A DNA stretch of 23,156 bases from QQVM01 sp035341855 (lineage in GTDB: Bacteria > Bacteroidota > Bacteroidia > AKYH767-A > 2013-40CM-41-45). Numbering within the stretch: the stretch's first letter is position 1; the number at the start of each line of letters is the position of its first letter. Positions 1-8,931 of the stretch are shown here, piece by piece. The DNA lies in the NCBI GenBank assembly GCA_035341855.1, contig DAOQWA010000051.1, positions 1 to 23,156 on the forward strand, written 5' to 3'. A program made the translations under genes and the position numbers. The notes beneath the pieces were generated by a model. It searched no databases. It had not been told where the DNA came from and saw nothing but the letters and a program-made list of their open reading frames with translations.

Positions 1-1554
1 CGCACAGCCAAGGCAGGAGAAAAATTTACTACGCTGGATGCCGTTGAACGAAATTTATTTCAGGAAGATCTGTTGATCTGTGATGCTGAAGTACCCATGT
101 GCATTGCAGGTGTATTTGGCGGCATTAATTCCGGGATATCTGAATCTACACAAGCAATTTTCCTTGAAAGTGCATATTTTGACCCTTCTTTTATCAGAAG
201 AACAGGAAAAAGGCACGGACTTAAAACTGATGCTTCATTCAGATTCGAAAGAGGTACTGATCCTGATATAGCGGTATATGCCTTGAAACGTGCTGTTGAC
301 CTGATCCTTGAACTGGCAGGTGGTGAAGTTTGCTCATCACTTGTTGACATTTATCCAAAGCCAATAGTAGCTGCTGAGGTTAATTTTAATTTAGACTACC
401 TCGATAACTTCAGTGGCGATAAACTGGATCCTGAAAGAGTAAAATCAATCCTGACTTCCTTGGGAATCCTGATCCTGAAAGAGAGTGGAAGAGATTTAGT
501 CTTAAAGATCCCTACCGCAAAGGTGGATGTTCTCAGACCGGTTGATGTTGTGGAAGAAGTATTAAGGATCCATGGTTATAATCGGATTCCTATCCCTGAG
601 AAATTGTTATCGTCGCTTCCTGCAATCGTTGGGAGCGATAGAGAATCAGCATTAAATAAAACAGCAGACTTTCTCGCAGCTAATGGTTTTTTTGAAATTT
701 TATCAAACTCTCTCACTAAAACTAATGATGAAGCTGCAGAAGCAAGCAGGCACTTCGTCAAAATTTTAAATCCCCTCAGCCAGGATCTGAATGTGCTAAG
801 GACGGAAATGCTCAACTCCGGACTTGAAGTTGTGTCGTATAACAGAAACCGAAAAAATTCTGATCTCAGGCTATTCGAGTTCGGCAAAACCTATATTAAA
901 AAGGATGATTCATATGAAGAGAGCAATCGTCTTGCTCTTTATTTTACCGGTCGAAAGTTTGATATCAGTTGGAATGGTGATAAGGCTCCGGTCGATTTTT
1001 ATTTTGCAAAATCTTTCGCGGAAAATATTTTACGACGATCTAAAATAGATTTAGCCTCACTTACTTATGAAAGCTCAAGTGATCATAATTGTAATAGTTT
1101 GCTGATCATTAAAACCAGGGAAAAGGAGCTGCTTCGTCTGGGATCTGTCAGAAAATCTGTCTTGAAATCTTTTGATATTTCTAATGAAGTTTTTTATGCC
1201 GATATCAATTGGGATGCGGTATTGAAGATGTCAAAGAAATCTGCTGTGGTAGTCAAAGAGGTGTCAAAATTCCCTTCTGTGCGTCGTGATCTGTCTATGC
1301 TGATCGATAGCAGCGTTAATTTCTCACAGATTGAAAGTGTTGCTTATAAAACGGAAAGAAAATTGTTGAAAGCAATTAATCTCTTCGATGTTTACCAGGG
1401 TGATAAAATCGAACAAGGGAAGAAATCTTATGCCGTTGCCTTCATCCTACTTGATGATCATCAAACTCTGACAGATAAGCACATTGATAAAACAATGGAC
1501 CGCCTGATGACCGCTTTGGAGAAGGAGGTTGGAGCTGTTATTCGCAAGTCTTAA
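1..1554 (+). CDS. pheT: Phenylalanine--tRNA ligase beta subunit (5' end outside window)
   Basis: The beta subunit of the alpha2-beta2 enzyme that charges tRNA-Phe in the cytoplasm. The frame is open from base 1, so the gene begins upstream; 517 residues of a protein that is usually about 800 long are visible. In-window residues 1-118 are the end of the B3/B4 domain, with the family stretches GVFGGINSGI and RFERGTDPD. Residues about 122-200 are the B5 domain, ending in VVEEVLRIHGYNRIP. Residues about 215-415 are the catalytic-like core. Residues about 422-517 form the C-terminal ferredoxin-fold anticodon-binding domain, starting at KFPSVRRDLSMLID. A TTG at 73 gives a shorter frame but is internal, since the upstream residues also fit the family. 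The gene converges on yajQ with 16 bases between stop codons. Identification is firm; pheS is not in the window. Confidence 0.97.
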   Translation, partial: RTAKAGEKFTTLDAVERNLFQEDLLICDAEVPMCIAGVFGGINSGISESTQAIFLESAYFDPSFIRRTGKRHGLKTDASFRFERGTDPDIAVYALKRAVDLILELAGGEVCSSLVDIYPKPIVAAEVNFNLDYLDNFSGDKLDPERVKSILTSLGILILKESGRDLVLKIPTAKVDVLRPVDVVEEVLRIHGYNRIPIPEKLLSSLPAIVGSDRESALNKTADFLAANGFFEILSNSLTKTNDEAAEASRHFVKILNPLSQDLNVLRTEMLNSGLEVVSYNRNRKNSDLRLFEFGKTYIKKDDSYEESNRLALYFTGRKFDISWNGDKAPVDFYFAKSFAENILRRSKIDLASLTYESSSDHNCNSLLIIKTREKELLRLGSVRKSVLKSFDISNEVFYADINWDAVLKMSKKSAVVVKEVSKFPSVRRDLSMLIDSSVNFSQIESVAYKTERKLLKAINLFDVYQGDKIEQGKKSYAVAFILLDDHQTLTDKHIDKTMDRLMTALEKEVGAVIRKS

Positions 1555-1570
1555 ACTTTTAAACTTTTGA

Positions 1571-2062
1571 TCAGTTCCTGAAATTATCGAACTGAAGCGG
1601 AATTCCTATCTCTGATTTTTCCAGGATAGAAATAATTTTTTGTAGGTCGTCGATCTTTTTACCTGTAACGCGTACTTGTTGGTCCATTATTGATGCTTGT
1701 ACCTTAACGCCGCTATCTTTTATAATTTTTACTACTTTTTTACCTGTTTCTTTATCAACACCTTCTTTTAATTTGATATCTTTCTTCACCATATTCCCGG
1801 AGGCATACAGTTCTTTGCCAAAATCCAGGCAAGTGCTGTCTAATCCTTGCTTCACCATCCGGGAAATAATAATTCCCTCTATGGTTTTCATGCGCATGTC
1901 ATTCTCTGTGAGAATATGGATTTCCAGCGTCTTTTTATCCAGATCAACGGTTGTTTTCGAGTTGTTAAAATCATAGCGCGTTGAAATTTCTTTCGAAGCC
2001 GCATTAATAGAATTATCCAGTTTCTGGATGTCAATTTTACTTACTACATCAAATGATGGCAT
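1571..2062 (-). CDS. yajQ: YajQ family nucleotide-binding protein
   Basis: A 163-residue protein, the usual length for the YajQ/UPF0234 family. It opens with MPSFDVVSKIDIQKLDNSIN and ends with GIPLQFDNFRN, both characteristic. The family folds as two ferredoxin-like domains and binds nucleotides; a Xanthomonas member was reported to bind cyclic di-GMP and act with a transcription regulator. The role in Bacteroidota is not established, and I infer only nucleotide binding. The start is fixed by the conserved N-terminus. A well-formed Bacteroidetes promoter lies upstream on the same strand, so it is probably a single-gene transcript. It is convergent with pheT. Confidence 0.93.
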   Translation of the reverse strand: MPSFDVVSKIDIQKLDNSINAASKEISTRYDFNNSKTTVDLDKKTLEIHILTENDMRMKTIEGIIISRMVKQGLDSTCLDFGKELYASGNMVKKDIKLKEGVDKETGKKVVKIIKDSGVKVQASIMDQQVRVTGKKIDDLQKIISILEKSEIGIPLQFDNFRN

Positions 2063-2118
2063 GGCAGTTTTTCTATTAGATTATAGAACAGGTTGACACT
2101 TTAAGTCTGAGTATCGAT

Positions 2119-2152
2119 CAAAGGTAATAAAACGTGAGCCTTTCATGACAAA
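2119..2152 (-). promoter_or_regulatory. Bacteroidetes-type promoter of yajQ
   Basis: On the minus strand TACCTTTG (2119-2126) matches the -7 consensus TAnnTTTG, and TTTG (2149-2152) lies 22 bases upstream as the -33 element. Transcription would begin near 2113-2116, giving a leader of about 50 bases before the yajQ ATG. Confidence 0.7.
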
Positions 2153-2211
2153 GCTGGTGGTAATTTCCTCTAAATCTGATTTTGATCACCAAATTTTGTG
2201 TATAAAACATT

Positions 2212-2219
2212 TACCTTTG
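2212..2219 (+). promoter_or_regulatory. TAnnTTTG -7 element just before the VCBS-repeat gene
   Basis: TACCTTTG is a perfect -7 element, but its last base is only five positions before the ATG at 2224. The TTTG sequences upstream lie 13 bases (2195-2198) or 27 bases (2181-2184) away, neither ideal. If used, transcription would start at or next to the ATG and the message would be nearly leaderless. Confidence 0.5.
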
Positions 2220-2223
2220 GTAC

Positions 2224-4494
2224 ATGAAAAAAACAGGGTTGCTCATTCTTTTATACTTGCTGGGGCCATTCCTTTCAGCCTTTGCACAAGCTCGCTTCGA
2301 CAGAGTTGATTCAATCACTGTTAAAGTAAGTTCCACTGATTTGCTGAATCCATGGGCAGGTGGGATCAATTATCCCCTCATCTCAGAGATTGATATGGAC
2401 GGCGATGGCATACATGACATGTTTGTGTTTGACGTGCATAACAATAGAGTGATTCCATATTTGAATGATGGATCAGCAGGTATTTCTGCCTGGCATTTTG
2501 CTCCTTCATTGGTTTCTAAATTTCCGCCCATCAATAAATGGGCAATGCTTTATGATTATAACTGTGACGGAAAGAAAGATCTCTTTACATTGTCTACTTC
2601 GCCACCTTCAGGTATTACTGTTTACAGGAATGATTATACAAGCGGTGGAGGACTTCAATGGACCTTGGTAAATTCTTTTCTGCAGGAAAAATTTGCAACA
2701 ATCACAACCAATATTTTTGCCAGTGGAGTTTCTATTCCAACATTCGCAGATATAGATTCTGACGGCGACATGGATATTCTTGGTTATAATTCTGTCCCTG
2801 ATGGAAGAATTGTTTTTCACAGAAATGTCTCAATGGATCAGTTTGGACACTGCGACTCTTTGAAATTTGAGTATGCAACCGGATGCTGGGGGAATTTTGC
2901 ACTAAGGATAGGCAGCACGAATAGTGTAAGCTGTTTTCATTGTCCCTGCAGAGAGGCTTCTCCAACTTTCATACGTCAGTTCGAAGATCCTATAACTTAT
3001 GATCCTACAGACGCTGCCAGAAGAGATGATACAATTTCAAGTGTGTTTGCACTGGACCTTGATGGAGATATTGATAAGGAAATTCTGATCGGGGATATTT
3101 CCTCTGAAACAACACTCATGATCCGAAATGGGGGTACACCCACAGCAGCTGAAATGGACTCGCAGGATACCGCTTTTCCGATAACAGATGTCAGTGCATT
3201 GTTCCAGGGTTTTCATTTTCATTCTTACATCGATGTCGATAATGATTCCAGGAAGGATTTGCTCATCATGGCCAATGAATTTGAAAATCGCAGGGGTATT
3301 TGGTGGTACAAAAATAATGGCACGAATTCAATTCCTGTCTTTTCCAAGCAGACGGAAGGATTTTTACAAAGCGAAATGATTGATGTTGGAGAGAATGCAA
3401 CACCGGTTTTATTTGATTATGATTCCGATGGATTACTTGATCTGATCATAGGAGGAAGTGTCTATCAAAGTGCAGGAGGGGCTAATAAGAATAGTTTGTT
3501 TGTGTACAGAAATACAGGTACAGTTCAGATGCCAAGATTTGAATTTGCTACTGATGACTTGGCCGGGATCTCCTCCCTGGGATATTCATCTCCCTTATTT
3601 CCTGCATTTGGTGATCTTGACGGCGATGGTGATGCAGATCTCTTGTTAGGTCTTGAAGATGGTACTATGCAGTATTTCAATAATTCCGCAGGCGCCGGAA
3701 ATCCGGTGAGTCTGCAATTAGCTCTCCCAAATTTTATGAGTATAGATGTAGGTAATTCCGCCTCGCCTCAATTGTTTGATCTGAACAAAGATGGGAAACT
3801 CGACATTATCGCCGGTGAAAAAAATGGCTTTATAAATTATTTTGAAAATGGTGGGACGGGTACCGTTGCATTTTTTCCTTCAGTCCCAACAAATGATACG
3901 CTAGGCTGTATAGTCCGTCAACAGCCGGCATCAACAGATGGTTTTACTGTTCCATTTTTGTATGATAGCCTTGGAAAATCACGATTGCTCGTAAGTAATT
4001 TATCGGGAAACATATTTCAGTATACAAATATTAATTCCAATCTCGGTGGTTGCTTTACTTTGGCAGATTCTGTGTTTGACTTCCCCGAGTCATTTAGGAT
4101 AAAAGCCAATTTGTCTGTTAGCGGAGGGGATCTGAATGGAGACGGACTGGTTGATCTCGTTGTTGGTCTCGCATCCGGTGGCGTAAATATATTCATGCAG
4201 AGAGATCCTTTTTTATCGGTGCATAAGGCCAATGCAAAGCAACCGGGATTCGACTTCTATCCAAATCCTGCTTCAAACAAAGTTCGGATTGTCCTGCACG
4301 AGTTTAATCCGGCTGAATTTTTAGAGCTTAACCTGAACGACTGTCTCGGGCAATTGGTCTATTCGCAAAGACTGGAATCAGCAGCCGTTGATGTATCCTT
4401 AACCGGAATGGCAAATGGAATTTATTTTGTGAGCATAAAGAGTTCTGCCGGAATCCTCACGAAAAAGATCATGGTCAACACCCAACTGAAATAG
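2224..4494 (+). CDS. Secreted VCBS/FG-GAP repeat protein with type IX secretion C-terminal domain
   Basis: A 756-residue exported protein. Residues 1-22 are a signal peptide (KK, hydrophobic LLILLYLLGPFLSAF, then AQA). Nine calcium-binding-like DxDxDGxxD blocks begin at residues 57, 111, 176, 278, 337, 398, 464, 519 and 637, each usually followed by a hydrophobic strand such as LLLGLEDG. These are the blade motifs of VCBS/FG-GAP beta-propellers. Residues about 676-756 form a Por/type IX sorting domain: it starts FDFYPNPASNKV, continues GQLVYSQ and NGIYFVSIKSSAG, and ends KKIMVN. The protein is therefore predicted to cross the outer membrane by type IX secretion and stay at the surface or be released. 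Residues 210-242 hold five cysteines that interrupt the repeats. Substrate and role are unknown; adhesion or polymer binding is a guess. Its stop codon abuts that of the convergent oxidoreductase gene. Confidence 0.9.
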   Translation: MKKTGLLILLYLLGPFLSAFAQARFDRVDSITVKVSSTDLLNPWAGGINYPLISEIDMDGDGIHDMFVFDVHNNRVIPYLNDGSAGISAWHFAPSLVSKFPPINKWAMLYDYNCDGKKDLFTLSTSPPSGITVYRNDYTSGGGLQWTLVNSFLQEKFATITTNIFASGVSIPTFADIDSDGDMDILGYNSVPDGRIVFHRNVSMDQFGHCDSLKFEYATGCWGNFALRIGSTNSVSCFHCPCREASPTFIRQFEDPITYDPTDAARRDDTISSVFALDLDGDIDKEILIGDISSETTLMIRNGGTPTAAEMDSQDTAFPITDVSALFQGFHFHSYIDVDNDSRKDLLIMANEFENRRGIWWYKNNGTNSIPVFSKQTEGFLQSEMIDVGENATPVLFDYDSDGLLDLIIGGSVYQSAGGANKNSLFVYRNTGTVQMPRFEFATDDLAGISSLGYSSPLFPAFGDLDGDGDADLLLGLEDGTMQYFNNSAGAGNPVSLQLALPNFMSIDVGNSASPQLFDLNKDGKLDIIAGEKNGFINYFENGGTGTVAFFPSVPTNDTLGCIVRQQPASTDGFTVPFLYDSLGKSRLLVSNLSGNIFQYTNINSNLGGCFTLADSVFDFPESFRIKANLSVSGGDLNGDGLVDLVVGLASGGVNIFMQRDPFLSVHKANAKQPGFDFYPNPASNKVRIVLHEFNPAEFLELNLNDCLGQLVYSQRLESAAVDVSLTGMANGIYFVSIKSSAGILTKKIMVNTQLK

Positions 4495-5886
4495 TTATTT
4501 CTTTAGTATCAGTTCTGCTATTCCTGCGGCTTGAGTTCTTAGCTCCGGCACGGCGGTGGTTTCCCAAAGTGTACCTCTTAATAAAGAGCCGAGGGCAAAT
4601 AATTTTCCTGTTGTGTTGCCGTTTGCATCCATGATGCGGCCATGTTCATCAGCTTTTATTCCGAGTGACATGTCATCGATTTGTACAAGGCCATCATTGA
4701 GCATTTCTTTAAAAAGCCTTGATCTGAATTTCGAAGGATCTGCTTCCGGACCTGTGCAGTTGATGACCCTCAGGACTTCAAAAACTTTTATTGACTGATC
4801 TTTTCTGGTCTTAAATGTAATTTCAACAGTAGTATTATTTATGACCGCATTGCTAATTCTTCCGGCAAGTATTTCCAGGCTACCCTCACCGATCATTGTC
4901 TGAATCCTTGCATAGACATCAGCCGGCAAACGATGCCGTGCTACTCCCCATAGATGTCGTACATGTGTCATGAATCGTTTGCGATCATTGTGGTCTAATG
5001 CATGCCATACTTCCTGTGTCTTTGAGCGTAAAGCATCGACCACAGTTTCACCACTTTTGTTTTCTGATTTGACCTTGCGTATGTGCTTACGAAAGATCTT
5101 GAATAAGTCAAGGAGTTTATAAGGTGGTTTTATTTCATCCAGTATGTCTGTATAGGGTAAATGAGGCCGGAGCGGAAGAATATGAAATCCCTTCGGAGAC
5201 ACAGCAATAATCTTACCCTTGAAATTCTGCTCCCTTAGACCAAGTACTACATCTACCATCGTTAAGCCTGTTCCAATTATAAGAACAGGTTTGTCTTCTG
5301 ACAAATTGTTTACACTTGCTCTAATCCATGGATTTTCAAAATAAAAGCCGGAGTTTGTTAAGGGGTGATCTTCCTTAAATGGCGATCTTGGCAAGTGGTT
5401 GCCTGTAGCAAGAACTACTTTGTCGGCCTCGAGAGTTTTTCCATCGGTACGTGTTATGAAGTAATTATTTTCTCCTGCCTTGATCGAACTTACCTCAGCC
5501 ATTATCAACTCGCAATTGACATGATTCGGTAATGTCTGTAAGCATTGTTCCAGAATGCTTTCAAGGTAATCACCATAAAAATTCCTCGGCACATATAATT
5601 TGGAAATTTCTTCTAATGAGAGTGACGAATACTCAGTCAATGATTTTAGCCATATTACAAAATGATTTTTTGTTTCCGGAAATGCACTCATATTTCCTGC
5701 CGCAACATTGAGAAGATGTTCGCTAGAGTAGGTGGAGAAGGCTGTACCTCTTGCATGAGGTGTAACAGAATTGAAAAGAGTAATATTAACCGGTTTAGCC
5801 GACTGTTTTACAAGTTGAACCAAGGTCATTACACCGCAAAACCCTCCGCCTATAATTGCTACGGATAAACCGGATTTATTGTTCAT
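4495..5886 (-). CDS. FAD/NAD(P)-binding protein (NAD_binding_9/COG4529-like)
   Basis: A 463-residue flavoprotein-like oxidoreductase, probably cytoplasmic. The N-terminal Rossmann motif VAIIGGGFCG (GGGxxG at 13-18) should bind FAD. HARGTAFST (44-52) and HLLNVAAGNMSAFP (57-70) are typical of the NAD_binding_9 family. VVLATGNHLP (157-166) is the usual ATG motif. A second dinucleotide-binding motif, VLIIGTGLTMVD, lies at 201-212, and VINCTGPEADP at 374-384 is a further conserved turn. No signal peptide or membrane segment is visible. The substrate is unknown for this family; some relatives sit in siderophore or hydroxylation contexts, but nothing here supports that. It is tail to tail with the VCBS gene, without a spacer. 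The acnA terminator just upstream separates it from acnA, so it needs its own promoter; I see only a one-mismatch -7 candidate there. Confidence 0.85.
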   Translation of the reverse strand: MNNKSGLSVAIIGGGFCGVMTLVQLVKQSAKPVNITLFNSVTPHARGTAFSTYSSEHLLNVAAGNMSAFPETKNHFVIWLKSLTEYSSLSLEEISKLYVPRNFYGDYLESILEQCLQTLPNHVNCELIMAEVSSIKAGENNYFITRTDGKTLEADKVVLATGNHLPRSPFKEDHPLTNSGFYFENPWIRASVNNLSEDKPVLIIGTGLTMVDVVLGLREQNFKGKIIAVSPKGFHILPLRPHLPYTDILDEIKPPYKLLDLFKIFRKHIRKVKSENKSGETVVDALRSKTQEVWHALDHNDRKRFMTHVRHLWGVARHRLPADVYARIQTMIGEGSLEILAGRISNAVINNTTVEITFKTRKDQSIKVFEVLRVINCTGPEADPSKFRSRLFKEMLNDGLVQIDDMSLGIKADEHGRIMDANGNTTGKLFALGSLLRGTLWETTAVPELRTQAAGIAELILKK

Positions 5887-5901
5887 AAAATTAAAAGGAT
5901 G

Positions 5902-5913
5902 ATATGATCATAT
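5902..5913. promoter_or_regulatory. 12-bp palindrome ATATGATCATAT upstream of the oxidoreductase
   Basis: A perfect 12-base palindrome lies 16 bases before the start codon of the minus-strand FAD/NAD(P)-binding gene. It could be an operator half-site pair, but it is AT-rich, could arise by chance, and no second copy is nearby. Confidence 0.2.
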
Positions 5914-5968
5914 AATTCAAACTGAAATTTCTTCGAAGTCACCGTTTTTCCTGCAAAAAAATCATCCT

Positions 5969-6009
5969 AAAAAAAATCAGAACAGAATAATTTTATTCTG
6001 TTCTGATTT
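5969..6009 (-). terminator. Intrinsic terminator of acnA
   Basis: Perfect 17-base inverted repeat: AAATCAGAACAGAATAA at 5974-5990 and its complement at 5993-6009, with two bases between. Read on the minus strand it lies 22 bases past the acnA stop and runs into eight T (5969-5976 on the plus strand). This is a classic Rho-independent terminator that insulates the downstream oxidoreductase gene. Confidence 0.88.
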
Positions 6010-6031
6010 ATAAGATTTATTTGAAAGTGAA

Positions 6032-8299
6032 TCAAGCACCTACTTGCGAACGAATGATATTCAGTGCACCACCGGCTTTAAACCATTCGATCTGATTTTC
6101 GTTGTAAGTATGATTAACTTTAAACTGATCAGTTTTTCCATCTGCATGATTAAGGACAATGGTTAACTGTTGTCCGGGTTTAAAATCTTTCAAACCTAGA
6201 ATATCGATGCTGTCATCTTCCTGGATTTTATCAAAGTCTGCTTTATTAGCGAAGGTGAGAGCAAGCATCCCTTGTTTCTTTAGGTTTGTTTCATGAATTC
6301 TTGCGAATGACTTTACAAGCAAAGCTCTTACCCCAAGATGTCTTGGCTCCATTGCCGCATGTTCCCTTGATGAGCCTTCTCCGTAATTTTCATCACCGAC
6401 AACAATACTTCCTAATCCGGCAGCTTTGTATGCACGTTGTACGGCAGGAACTGAATCGTATGTACCGGTCAGTTGATTTTTTACCGAGTCCGTCTTACCG
6501 TTGAATGCATTTTGAGCGCCGATCAACATATTGTTTGAGATATTGTCCAGGTGCCCACGGTATTTTAACCATGGTCCGGCCATAGAGATATGATCAGTTG
6601 TACACTTGCCTTTTGCCTTTATCAAAAGCTTGAGTCCTATTAGATCTGTACCTTCCCATGGACGGAATGGCTCGAGCAATTGAAGTCGGTCTGAATCGGG
6701 AGAAACTTTTACTGTGACTTTAGAACCGTCCCTCGCCGGTTCCTGATATCCGGCATCTTCAACAGCAAAACCTTTAGCCGGCATCTCGATACCCATAGGT
6801 TCCTTGAGTTTAAATGCTTTTCCGGTTGAATCTGTCAGCGTATCGGTCATCGGGTTGAAGCAAAGATCACCTGCGATTGCCATGGCAGTCACTACTTCCG
6901 GTGAAGCCACAAAAGCATGTGTATTAGGATTTCCATCATTCCTTTTTGCAAAATTTCTGTTGAAGGAAGTAATGATCGAGTTCTTTTTATTCGGATCATT
7001 TGTGTGCCTTGCCCATTGACCAATACATGGTCCGCAGGCATTGGCTAATACCACACCACCCATCTTCTCAAAAATTCCCAGGTATCCGTCGCGATCAACA
7101 GTATATCTTACTTGTTCAGATCCCGGAGTGATGGTAAATTCCGACTTAGCTTTTATTCCTGCATCGACCGCCTGCTTGGCAAGAGAAGCAGCCCTTGTTA
7201 TATCTTCATAGGAGGAGTTTGTACATGATCCTATAAGTCCTACTTCCAGTTCACGAGGCCATCCGTTTTCTTTAACGGCAGCGGCAAATTTCGACAAGGG
7301 CCATGCAAGATCCGGAGTGAATGGTCCGTTTATATGCGGTTCAAGTTCGCTGAGGTTGATTTCTACTACCTCATCAAAATATTTTTCCGGATTTGCATAA
7401 ACTTCATCATCTCCACGCAGGTGCCCGGCAACCTTATCGGCAGCATTTGCTATATCTGTTCTGTCTGTACCTTTGAGATATTCTGCCATCTTTTTATCAT
7501 AGTTGAATATCGAAGTCGTTGCACCAATCTCGGCACCCATGTTACAAATTGTTCCTTTACCGGTACATGAAAGACTTTCTGCTCCCGGGCCGAAGTACTC
7601 AAGAATTTTGTCGGTACCTCCTTTAACCGTAAGCACACCGGCAACTTTCAGGATTACATCTTTTGCTGATGTCCATCCGCTTAATTTTCCTGTAAGTTTT
7701 ACGCCGATCAACTTAGGAAACTTAAGCTCCCATGGCAGACCTGCCATAACATCACAGGCATCGGCACCACCAACACCAATAGCTATCATTCCCAATCCGC
7801 CGGCATTTACTGTGTGCGAATCAGTGCCGATCATCATTCCACCCGGGAAGGCATAATTTTCGAGAATTACCTGGTGAATAATTCCGGCTCCGGGTTTCCA
7901 AAAACCAATGCCGTATTTATTTGACACAGAAGCAAGGAAATCGAAAACTTCTTTGTTCTTGTCCATAGCAGTAGACAAATCTTCCTTGGCGCCCGACTTA
8001 GCCTGAATTAAATGGTCACAGTGAACGGTAGAAGGGACGGCTACATGAGGCCTGCCGGCTTGCATAAATTGCAAAAGCGCCATCTGAGCTGTCGCATCTT
8101 GCATCGCTACTCTGTCCGGATTAAAATCAACATATGAATTGCCTCGTTCGAAGGCCTTGGTCGGCAGGGCTTCGGTGAGATGGCTATAAAGAATTTTTTC
8201 TGTTAGTGTTAATGGTCGTCCAACCATCTTTCTTGCTGCCGCCACACGTTCTCCCATGCGGTCGTATACTGCTTTTATCATTTCTGCGTCAAAGGCCAT
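6032..8299 (-). CDS. acnA: Aconitate hydratase, mitochondrial type
   Basis: A 755-residue aconitase that interconverts citrate and isocitrate in the TCA cycle, in the cytoplasm. The three cysteines that hold the 4Fe-4S cluster are present: C359 in LIGSCTNSSYED, and C422 and C425 in ANACGPCIGQW. Other family landmarks are GTDSHTVNAGGLG (158-170), TTDHISMAGPW (567-577) and the swivel-domain loop GEGSSREHAAMEPRHLG (640-656). Its length and sequence fit the mitochondrial-type clade, shorter than the AcnA/IRP type of about 890 residues. Some annotation pipelines name this clade simply aconitate hydratase, so the symbol acnA is conventional. It is monocistronic: a strong terminator follows and the upstream region is gene-poor. 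A near-match -7 element, TATCTTAG on the minus strand (8321-8328), sits about 20 bases before the ATG. Confidence 0.97.
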   Translation of the reverse strand: MAFDAEMIKAVYDRMGERVAAARKMVGRPLTLTEKILYSHLTEALPTKAFERGNSYVDFNPDRVAMQDATAQMALLQFMQAGRPHVAVPSTVHCDHLIQAKSGAKEDLSTAMDKNKEVFDFLASVSNKYGIGFWKPGAGIIHQVILENYAFPGGMMIGTDSHTVNAGGLGMIAIGVGGADACDVMAGLPWELKFPKLIGVKLTGKLSGWTSAKDVILKVAGVLTVKGGTDKILEYFGPGAESLSCTGKGTICNMGAEIGATTSIFNYDKKMAEYLKGTDRTDIANAADKVAGHLRGDDEVYANPEKYFDEVVEINLSELEPHINGPFTPDLAWPLSKFAAAVKENGWPRELEVGLIGSCTNSSYEDITRAASLAKQAVDAGIKAKSEFTITPGSEQVRYTVDRDGYLGIFEKMGGVVLANACGPCIGQWARHTNDPNKKNSIITSFNRNFAKRNDGNPNTHAFVASPEVVTAMAIAGDLCFNPMTDTLTDSTGKAFKLKEPMGIEMPAKGFAVEDAGYQEPARDGSKVTVKVSPDSDRLQLLEPFRPWEGTDLIGLKLLIKAKGKCTTDHISMAGPWLKYRGHLDNISNNMLIGAQNAFNGKTDSVKNQLTGTYDSVPAVQRAYKAAGLGSIVVGDENYGEGSSREHAAMEPRHLGVRALLVKSFARIHETNLKKQGMLALTFANKADFDKIQEDDSIDILGLKDFKPGQQLTIVLNHADGKTDQFKVNHTYNENQIEWFKAGGALNIIRSQVGA

Positions 8300-8395
8300 A
8301 ATGCTGTTTTTTAAGAAGCGCTAAGATACGGAATTTAGACGAAAAATTGAAGAAATACCGGTATATTTCTTCAGATTAAGAACAAATTTCAACTA

Positions 8396-8403
8396 TACAT
8401 TTG
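8396..8403 (+). promoter_or_regulatory. Possible -7 element TACATTTG
   Basis: TACATTTG fits TAnnTTTG, but there is no TTTG at the expected distance upstream. If active it would transcribe the small ORF at 8503, with a leader of about 95 bases. Confidence 0.25.
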
Positions 8404-8502
8404 CCTCTTGAATATTTTTTTCTTGCCCTTTGTAAGAAAACCAAAGTATATAATCACCAATTCATTACAAGCGACTTATATTTAGTGAATAAAAGATCAG
8501 GC

Positions 8503-8649
8503 ATGGCATCACAATACCAATTCAATAAACATCCGCAGAGATACAGATCATTTTGTTTTAATATTACTTTCCTCATTTTTCAACTCTTGTTTTTTATATC
8601 TGTTCTGTTTTTAATCTACTCCGGAAATCCCTTTGACGTATTCAGCTGA
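8503..8649 (+). CDS. Possible small single-pass membrane protein
   Basis: A 48-residue ORF starting at the ATG of MASQYQFNKHPQRYRSFC. The frame extends back to a TTG at 8401, but that start overlaps a possible promoter element and the added residues are unremarkable, so I prefer the ATG. A basic N-terminal part (residues 1-16) precedes a hydrophobic span of about 22 residues (NITFLIFQLLFFISVLFLIY), then a short polar end. This is the layout of a small inner-membrane protein. I do not recognise a family. It lies alone between acnA and secDF. A chance ORF in AT-rich DNA is a real alternative, because phenylalanine- and leucine-rich frames arise easily there. Confidence 0.3.
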   Translation: MASQYQFNKHPQRYRSFCFNITFLIFQLLFFISVLFLIYSGNPFDVFS

Positions 8650-8931
8650 TAGCTTTGAAAATTACCGGTTTGGCCAAAAGGATTTATTAAACTGTTCCGG
8701 TGCAGACATAATTTCTAATCTTTCACAACTGTATGAACGACTTATTTAGTCTTTCAATTTCCTTCCGCAAAGCTTGTTGGTATGTTTGTGAATGCTCGTG
8801 AATTTTCCGGTTACATATATCTTTTTGCCATTGCATTCAAAAAAGCGGATTGAACTGTTACTGCCTGCCACATCCTGTAAAATCTTACAAATGCAAGTTT
8901 AGCCGCTAATGCGTAGAGGCATTTTTATTAA
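8650..8931. other. Intergenic stretch without a supported gene
   Basis: No plus-strand frame is convincing. On the minus strand one frame is open for 51 codons (8898 down to a TAA at 8746-8748). It includes SSIRFFECNGKKIYVTGKF and HTNKLCGRK, which read like protein but have no ATG and follow a stop directly. It may be a gene remnant or chance. No RNA gene or promoter with both elements is seen here. Confidence 0.4.

Noticed and set aside
8401..8502. TTG start giving an 82-residue version of the small ORF
   Set aside because: The start lies within a possible promoter element and the added residues have no recognisable features; the ATG at 8503 directly precedes the basic/hydrophobic layout.
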